Shown one piece after another: positions 58,392 to 64,000 of a stretch of 64,000 nucleotides of DNA (positions within the stretch are counted from its first letter, which is position 1; each line of letters starts with the position of its first letter). A program made the translations under genes and the position numbers. The DNA comes from JAJFFW01 sp965263375. GTDB lineage: Bacteria; Pseudomonadota; Alphaproteobacteria; Caulobacterales; Parvularculaceae. Below the pieces are notes generated by a model that had not been told where the DNA came from, made no database searches, and worked only from the letters and a program-made list of their open reading frames with translations. The stretch lies in the NCBI GenBank assembly GCA_965263375.1, contig OZ253669.1, positions 310,001-374,000 of the forward strand. The letters are read 5' to 3'.

Positions 58392-60689
58392 ATGACCAGC
58401 TTTGTGAACAAAATAATGATCGGTTCAAGCGTATTCGCGCTGACACAGCTTTGCATGGTGCAGACAAGTTTTGCCCAAGACGTTGCTGGAGGGGGGCAGG
58501 ATGCGTCATCTCGAGCGCTGGATTCAATTACTATCACCGCTCAACGCCGCGAGTCAGACGTTCAAACCACCGCCGCCGCAGTGACCGCGCTTTCTGGCGA
58601 TGACCTTAACGACCGGTCGATACGAAACATCGAAGATCTTGGTTTGTTAAACCCGAGCTTGCAGATAACGAATAATCAAGGCGAGGCGAATATATATATT
58701 CGCGGAATTGGATTTACCAGCATCATAGCAGGGCTTGATCCGTCTACAGCATTTCATATGGATGGGGTGTACGTTGCACGTCCCGCTGCGCAAGTTTCCA
58801 ATTTTTTCGATGTTGAGCGCGTTGAGATTCTGAAAGGGCCGCAAGGTACGCTGTATGGAAGGAATGCGACAAGCGGATCAATCAACGTCATTACAAAAAG
58901 ACCGACCAACGAATTTTCAGCCGAGTTTAGCGCCCTTGCTGGGAACTATGACAGGCTTCAGGCGTTCGGCGCGATTAGCGGGCCTATTTCTGATAGGGTT
59001 CGGGGCCGCCTCGCTGTTCAAAAAGAAACCCGCGGTGGGTATAGCGAGGTCGTTCGTCAAGACATTGAGCCGCGGATCGATCAACCGCTCATTACTGACG
59101 ATGTTGAAGATTTAAACGCACTTTCCATTCGCGGTACTGTTGAAGTAGATTGGTCAGACACAGTGCGTTCGACCGTCATCGCCGACTATTATGAACAAGA
59201 CGATCAAGCTGTCGTTTGGCACTTCGGCGGCGAGAACCCTGACTTCACGCAAGTCGCATTGTTTAATACTCTAGCGAACGACGCGGGTAGGCAAACGCCA
59301 AACACACGCACAATTCCAAGCGAGCAAGACTCTTTTAATCGTGTTGAGAATTGGGGGGTGTCACATCGTTTAGACGCCGATCTGCCCGCCGGATATTCTC
59401 TTATGGCGCTCACCGCATATCGTGAAACCAAACCGAACGTTTTCAACGATCTCGATATGTCGAATGCGTTTTTAGTTGACGCAAGCCGCAGGGAGAATCA
59501 GCAGCAGTTTAGCCAAGAACTCCAGCTGAGTTCCCCAACCGATCAATTCGTCTCTTTTATTCTTGGTGCTTATTATTTCGATGAAAAGAACGACATTTTC
59601 AATGAATATAATATGCCTTATCTTGATCAGGTCTTTGGCACAACGCCGGATTATTGCTGCACCTTCCGACTAAACGGTCTCGATACTGAAACGACAGCAT
59701 ACGCAATTTTCGGAGAGGCGACGATAGATTTGACAAGCACATTAAGTGCTGTTGTTGGTGGCCGATATAGTCACGAGAAACGATCTGGCGCAAATGTCGG
59801 AGTTTTTGAAGAGATCAACTTTGGCCTTGCTGAGTTTGCTGTCGATGAAGATAGCTGGTCTGCCTTTACGCCGAAATTTGGGATAAATTATCAAGTGACT
59901 GATGATTTGTTTTCATATCTTTCTGTGTCGAAAGGGTTTAAATCTGGTGGGTTTAATTGGGGCGCATTTTTGTCGTTTCCACCTGATGTAACTGCTGATG
60001 AAGTGCAAACCGCTCTTACGTTTGATCAAGAAGAGGTTTGGGCGTACGAAGTTGGAGCAAAGTCAGACCTGTTGGATGGCCGCCTTAGGGTAAATGCAGC
60101 CGCTTTCTATTATGACTATCAAGATCTTCAAGTTCCGTTTACCGAAGAAAACAATGTGGTTATCCGAAACGCAGCCACATCCAAAATCATGGGGGCAGAG
60201 ATCGAAACTCAGTGGTTGCTCACAGATTCTCTTCGTGGTGAGTTTAACTACACTTACTTAAACGCAGAGTATGATGATTACACGACCATTGACGCCAAAC
60301 GCCCCGGATTAGGAGAACAGGATCTAAGCGGCAACAAACTTTTGAAAGCGCCGGAGCATCAGTTCAATGTCGGTCTTGAGTATACTGGACTGTTGCCCGA
60401 GCGGCTAGGCGAGTTAACCTTGCGTGGCGATTGGATATATCAAAGCGAGATTTTCTTTACCGAGTTCAACCGTGACGAACAATCACAAGACGGATACCAC
60501 TGGTTAAAAGCAAGGGCTACGTACGCGCCTGTAAACTCATCATGGTCGATTGCTGCATTTGTGGATAATATTACAGATGAATTAGTCCTAACCAATCAAC
60601 GTATTAGCGGAAACATTATTGGATCTGTAAATCTTAACGCTTATGCCCCGCCTCGAACGTATGGCTTGCAGATTAGCTACAAATACTAA
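58392..60689 (+). CDS. TonB-dependent outer-membrane receptor
   Basis: This protein has 765 residues from the ATG at 58392, with an AAAGGGGA site. Signal peptide around KIMIGSSVFALTQLCMVQTSFAQ; TonB box-like LDSITITAQRRESDVQTTAA; plug with VERVEILKGPQGTLYGRNATSGSINVITKRP; barrel ending LQISYKY with terminal aromatic residue. It is similar in plan to the receptor of the first cassette (48167) but clearly different in the barrel. It should import the substrate of the second cassette. A hairpin follows before the MFS gene. Confidence 0.92.
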   Translation: MTSFVNKIMIGSSVFALTQLCMVQTSFAQDVAGGGQDASSRALDSITITAQRRESDVQTTAAAVTALSGDDLNDRSIRNIEDLGLLNPSLQITNNQGEANIYIRGIGFTSIIAGLDPSTAFHMDGVYVARPAAQVSNFFDVERVEILKGPQGTLYGRNATSGSINVITKRPTNEFSAEFSALAGNYDRLQAFGAISGPISDRVRGRLAVQKETRGGYSEVVRQDIEPRIDQPLITDDVEDLNALSIRGTVEVDWSDTVRSTVIADYYEQDDQAVVWHFGGENPDFTQVALFNTLANDAGRQTPNTRTIPSEQDSFNRVENWGVSHRLDADLPAGYSLMALTAYRETKPNVFNDLDMSNAFLVDASRRENQQQFSQELQLSSPTDQFVSFILGAYYFDEKNDIFNEYNMPYLDQVFGTTPDYCCTFRLNGLDTETTAYAIFGEATIDLTSTLSAVVGGRYSHEKRSGANVGVFEEINFGLAEFAVDEDSWSAFTPKFGINYQVTDDLFSYLSVSKGFKSGGFNWGAFLSFPPDVTADEVQTALTFDQEEVWAYEVGAKSDLLDGRLRVNAAAFYYDYQDLQVPFTEENNVVIRNAATSKIMGAEIETQWLLTDSLRGEFNYTYLNAEYDDYTTIDAKRPGLGEQDLSGNKLLKAPEHQFNVGLEYTGLLPERLGELTLRGDWIYQSEIFFTEFNRDEQSQDGYHWLKARATYAPVNSSWSIAAFVDNITDELVLTNQRISGNIIGSVNLNAYAPPRTYGLQISYKY

Positions 60690-60734
60690 GCTTTAGAGTT
60701 CCGTTCTACTGGAGAGGTAATCCTCTTCTTTTTT

Positions 60735-60775
60735 CCGGCCTGGCAAATCTAACGACACGGTTATAGCCAGGCCGG
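60735..60775 (+). terminator. Long-stem hairpin between receptor and MFS gene
   Basis: CCGGCCTGGC (60735-60744) and GCCAGGCCGG (60766-60775) are a perfect 10-bp inverted repeat with a 21-base loop, followed by ATTTACTGGTCTTTTG. It may end or attenuate the receptor transcript, or stabilise its 3' end, since such intercistronic stems separate highly expressed porin mRNA from downstream genes. Confidence 0.55.
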
Positions 60776-60828
60776 ATTTACTGGTCTTTTGTTATGTTAT
60801 TTTAAGCCTTACAAAGGAACATGCCGCC

Positions 60829-62049
60829 TTGCGATCATCACAAACGAAGCAGAGCGAAGTTGCTGTAAACTGGAAAGTGCTTTTAGCAGTGCTGGTCGGT
60901 GTCGGCTGCGGCACGCCTTACCTCCCTTTTTACACACTTGGACCGCTGATCAACCCATTAAATGCGGAGTTTGGTTGGAGCCGCGCTCAGATCCAAGCGG
61001 CTCTGCTTTTCAGCACGAGCGTAGGTGCAATAGCAGCGCCGATTATTGGATGGATTATTGACAGATCAAGCGCCAAACGCGTCGCTATTGCCTGCCTGTT
61101 TGGCTTGTCCGGTGCGTTTTTAGCGGCGTCTGTCACCAGCTCGTTGATTGCGCTTTATGCCTGTTATGTAGCGATGGCAGCTATTGGCGCCGGCGCTGGA
61201 CCTGTTACGTGGACAAGAATTATAAATACACGGTTCATAAAGCAGCGTGGCCTTGCTTTGGCCGTGACATTATCGGGAACAGGTCTATGTGCGATTTTAG
61301 CGCCGCAATATGTTACGTACATTGAAGAATTATATGGCTGGCGAATCGCTTATGTCGCCCTATCATTGCTTCCTGTCATCCTTGCTGTTCCTGTGATCAC
61401 ATTTTTTGTTCGAGAGACAAACAGTGGCAACTTAGCGCCGACAGATAAGAAAATAGACTGGGGATATACCCTCAATGAGGCTATCAAGTCATATAAATTC
61501 TGGGTTATGGCGGGATCTATTTTTTTACTCTACACGGTTGCAACAGGCCTAGTAGCGAACTTGGTGCCGCTCATCACTGACAAGGGTTATACGCCTGCCC
61601 AAGCGGCGCAAGTGATGGGAGGGCTCGGCGTATCAATCATCGTTGGCCGGCTTGTTGTAGGTATGCTAATCGACCGTTTTTGGGCTCCCGCGGTGGGCGC
61701 ATCGGTTCTTTGGATGCCTGCCGCTGCTGCTCTGCTGCTTGTTGGCGACACGGGCTATTCCGGATTGTGGCTAGCCGCGGCGCTGATCGGGTTTGCTGCA
61801 GGGGCGGAACTCGACATGATGGCGTACCTTTGCTCGCGCTATTTCGGCTTGACTCACTACGGCAAAATATACGCGTTGCTCTACAGCGTATTGGCGGTGG
61901 CGGGGGGCTTTGCGCCAATTGGTTATGCGCTTGTTTTTGACATGACAGGCAACTACGATTGGGTTCTCTATATGTCGGTGCCTTTTGCCTTGATAGGCGC
62001 CATGATGCTTCTGGCGCTGGGCAAATACCCTAAAGAATCAGCACATTAG
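60829..62049 (+). CDS. MFS transporter (monocarboxylate/oxalate type)
   Basis: This 406-residue protein has twelve hydrophobic helices. Helix 1 region has LLAVLVGVGCGTPYLPFYTLGPLINPLNAEFGWSRAQIQ and the loop after helix 2 has IDRSSAKRVAIACL, typical MFS, and FGWSR is common in the monocarboxylate/oxalate-formate group. The start is a TTG, 10 bases after AAAGGA; the ATG at 60821 is in another frame. It probably moves a carboxylate intermediate across the inner membrane after receptor uptake. Confidence 0.85.
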   Translation: MRSSQTKQSEVAVNWKVLLAVLVGVGCGTPYLPFYTLGPLINPLNAEFGWSRAQIQAALLFSTSVGAIAAPIIGWIIDRSSAKRVAIACLFGLSGAFLAASVTSSLIALYACYVAMAAIGAGAGPVTWTRIINTRFIKQRGLALAVTLSGTGLCAILAPQYVTYIEELYGWRIAYVALSLLPVILAVPVITFFVRETNSGNLAPTDKKIDWGYTLNEAIKSYKFWVMAGSIFLLYTVATGLVANLVPLITDKGYTPAQAAQVMGGLGVSIIVGRLVVGMLIDRFWAPAVGASVLWMPAAAALLLVGDTGYSGLWLAAALIGFAAGAELDMMAYLCSRYFGLTHYGKIYALLYSVLAVAGGFAPIGYALVFDMTGNYDWVLYMSVPFALIGAMMLLALGKYPKESAH

Positions 62050-62175
62050 CGCTAAGATTGGTTCCGCTCGTACGGAATGTCATTCTGTGGTATTAGCTGC
62101 CGTCGGTTTGTCATTATTTATGAGAACGCGATGGCCGAAAATTGAGACGCTGTTAATGAGTGCAATAGATTATCC

Positions 62176-63861
62176 ATGACTGAAAAAAACTCCTTAGAAA
62201 AATATCGTGCGTTCAAGCCTATTGATCTGCCTGATCGGAAATGGCCCAATCGGCAGATAGAAGCTGCGCCGTTATGGTGCTCCGTAGATCTGAGAGATGG
62301 CAATCAAGCTCTTGTGGAGCCAATGAACGCTGATCGTAAGCAGCGTATGTTCAACCTTTTAGTTGAAATGGGCATAAAAGAAATTGAAGTCGGATTTCCC
62401 GCCGCTTCGCAAACAGATTTTGATTTTGTTCGTAAGTTAATTAACGGGAATCTTATTCCTGCTGATGTTACAATACAAGTGCTTACGCAAGCGCGGCCCG
62501 AGCTTATTGATCGTACAATGGAAGCGCTGAAAGGCGTGCGCCGGGCCATCGTACATGTATATAATTCGACGTCCACCCTGCAACGACGTGTCGTTTTCGG
62601 TATGGATCGTCAGGGCGTTAAGAATATTGCTGTTGACGCTGTACGCTCAATCCGAAGCATGGCCGATGATGCAGGGGATACTGAAATTGTATTGGAGTAT
62701 TCCCCTGAAAGCTTCACAGGAACAGAACTCGATTATGCGAAAGATGTTTGCGAAGCAGTAATGGATGCTTGGGGGGCGGCTGAAGACAGAAAAATTATTT
62801 TAAACCTGCCAGCGACTGTTGAAATGTCCACACCTAATATATATGCCGACCAAATCGAGTGGATGCTCCGAAACTTGAAAAATCGCAACCATTATATTTT
62901 GAGCGTTCATCCGCATAATGATCGTGGAACGGGTGTCGCAGCCGCCGAGTTGGCCCTTATGGCAGGTTGCGATCGTGTTGAGGGAACGTTATTTGGCAAC
63001 GGTGAACGAACCGGAAATGTAGATATTGTCAATATTGCGTTGAATCTCTTTACCCAGGGCGTTGACCCAAAAATGTCGATCGATGATATCGATGAAGTCG
63101 CGAAAACTGTGGAGTACTGCAATCAGCTGCCCATCCACCCTCGTCATCCCTATGTGGGTGATCTGGTCTATACGGCGTTTTCAGGATCCCATCAGGATGC
63201 AATCAAAAAGGGATTTGAAGCAATGGAGCAAAACGACTCCACGCTGTGGGAAATTCCCTATCTTCCTATCGATCCTCAAGATGTAGGGCGAAGTTACGAA
63301 GCAATTGTGCGAGTGAACAGTCAATCAGGCAAAGGGGGCGTCGCTTATCTCCTCAAAGCCGACTATGGTCTTGATCTACCAAGACCCTTACAGATCGAGT
63401 TCAGCAAGACTATACAAGAGATCGCGGATAAGAGCGGCGAAGAACTGTCATCTGAATTTATATGGCGTACTTTTTCTCAGATCTACATGCCGGAATCGTC
63501 TGAATTGCGATTAAAACAATATGAGACGAAAATTTCAAAACAAGGTGAGAACGCGACGGAATTGAAGTTACAGCTTTCGATTGGCGGGGTCTCCCATGAT
63601 TTGCTTGGAGTTGGGGCTGGACCTATTGATGCAAGCCTCAACGCTCTAGCGGAGTATTTTGATATTGAGATGAATGTGTCTGACTATAGAGAACATGCCA
63701 TAGGTAAAGGATCGGACGCGGAAGCAGCGGCATATGTATCTCTTACTGCCATGGGCGAAACCATTTTTGGCGTAGGTGTGGACTCCGATGTGACGTCGGC
63801 CTCAATCAAAGCTATTCTTAATGCTGTTTTTAGACTACAAAAACTTCAGCATAGTCACTGA
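62176..63861 (+). CDS. leuA: 2-isopropylmalate synthase (long type)
   Basis: This 561-residue protein has the catalytic TIM barrel with CSVDLRDGNQAL (metal Asp and catalytic Arg), SVHPHNDRGTGVA (metal His pair), and GNGERTGNVDI. A linker and C-terminal LeuA dimer/regulatory domain (about 430-560) end in DVTSASIKAILNAVFRL. The length and motifs fit the LeuA type 2 of actinobacteria and many alphaproteobacteria. It condenses 2-oxoisovalerate with acetyl-CoA to start leucine synthesis. It may belong to the catabolic cassette (acyl-CoA condensation on a cassette intermediate) or be the ordinary biosynthetic gene that happens to follow. Confidence 0.9.
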   Translation: MTEKNSLEKYRAFKPIDLPDRKWPNRQIEAAPLWCSVDLRDGNQALVEPMNADRKQRMFNLLVEMGIKEIEVGFPAASQTDFDFVRKLINGNLIPADVTIQVLTQARPELIDRTMEALKGVRRAIVHVYNSTSTLQRRVVFGMDRQGVKNIAVDAVRSIRSMADDAGDTEIVLEYSPESFTGTELDYAKDVCEAVMDAWGAAEDRKIILNLPATVEMSTPNIYADQIEWMLRNLKNRNHYILSVHPHNDRGTGVAAAELALMAGCDRVEGTLFGNGERTGNVDIVNIALNLFTQGVDPKMSIDDIDEVAKTVEYCNQLPIHPRHPYVGDLVYTAFSGSHQDAIKKGFEAMEQNDSTLWEIPYLPIDPQDVGRSYEAIVRVNSQSGKGGVAYLLKADYGLDLPRPLQIEFSKTIQEIADKSGEELSSEFIWRTFSQIYMPESSELRLKQYETKISKQGENATELKLQLSIGGVSHDLLGVGAGPIDASLNALAEYFDIEMNVSDYREHAIGKGSDAEAAAYVSLTAMGETIFGVGVDSDVTSASIKAILNAVFRLQKLQHSH

Positions 63862-63987
63862 CAATTGGGCGGCGTGCGTTAAGCCTGATCAGCTGATCGA
63901 ACTTTTGGCCTGTGCCCTTATGGCCCATACGAAAACGCGGTTGAGTGATTTCAGCGGCTTATGATTCTGATTGTTTGCTTAAAGAAT

Positions 63988-63999
63988 AGGAGAGCGATG
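63988..63999 (+). promoter_or_regulatory. Ribosome site and start codon of the next gene
   Basis: AGGAGAG at 63988-63994 is followed by ATG at 63997-63999 at the window edge. It looks like the start of another plus-strand gene, of which only the first codon is seen. Confidence 0.45.
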
Positions 64000-64000
64000 T

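Noticed and set aside
1..64000. CRISPR arrays, rRNA genes, riboswitches and prophage genes
   Set aside because: No regularly spaced repeats, rRNA sequence, recognised riboswitch fold or phage structural genes were seen.

Overview
The window looks like chromosomal DNA of a marine or aquatic alphaproteobacterium. A Maricaulales/Parvularculales-type lineage is my best guess, not a proof. The guess rests on the gene set: a fused N-acetylglutamate synthase/kinase next to an acetylornithine-type transcarbamylase, a PleC/DivJ-like PAS histidine kinase, large TonB-dependent receptors and an exosortase/PrsT polysaccharide system. Base composition is near 50% GC, with a visibly AT-richer stretch around 27.9-31.1 kb.

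Layout. (1) 1-12.6 kb is a cell-surface polysaccharide/exosortase locus: a partial XrtD-like exosortase, a secreted GH9 glycosidase, two GT4 glycosyltransferases, an acyltransferase-3 protein, an O-antigen ligase/polymerase, the lipoprotein TPR protein PrsT and the exosortase-associated AAA ATPase. (2) 12.6-18.8 kb holds a GNAT acetyltransferase, an EF-hand protein, a three-gene unit (ECF sigma factor, membrane protein, Spy/CnrR-like periplasmic protein), a dienelactone-hydrolase-like enzyme and a histidine kinase. (3) 18.9-27.5 kb has PepN, then argF'-argA/B-argC for arginine synthesis through acetylated intermediates, then a KefB/C-type antiporter. (4) tRNA-Ser(GGA) at 27.7 kb opens an AT-rich, island-like stretch. 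It carries two paralogous proteins of unknown function, an HTH regulator and two families of short palindromic repeats. (5) 31.4-35.0 kb has a LOG-family protein and an old-yellow-enzyme/TetR/YciI/Tag cluster with a palindromic operator.

(6) 35.4-43.6 kb is a tight nine-gene sulfide-defence operon: peroxiredoxin, BigR/SqrR-like ArsR repressor, persulfide dioxygenase, sulfurtransferase, sulfide:quinone reductase, SulP transporter, cyanide-insensitive bd oxidase (CioAB) and a 43-residue DUF2474 subunit missed by length cut-offs. It starts at a promoter flanked by a perfect 10-bp inverted repeat. (7) 43.6-51.3 kb is a catabolic cassette (amidohydrolase, alpha/beta hydrolase, FAH protein, GntR regulator, TonB receptor, small Cys-rich exported protein) between decayed IS3 fragments of two different kinds. 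(8) 51.3-53.4 kb is a gene graveyard: a DJ-1/PfpI gene whose start has been replaced by an IS3 orfA fragment, and a frameshifted aldehyde dehydrogenase (gabD-like) remnant. (9) 52-63.9 kb is a second TonB-receptor cassette: XRE-cupin regulator, serine hydrolase, DDAH-like amidino hydrolase, cupin, alpha/beta hydrolase, M20 carbamoyl-amidohydrolase, receptor, MFS carrier and LeuA. The enzyme mix suggests guanidino to ureido to amine catabolism of an imported compound.

The most promising candidates for something undescribed are the paralogous pair plus HTH regulator with its palindrome array (28.9-31.4 kb), the guanidino/ureido cassette (52-64 kb), and the combination of parts in the sulfide operon.
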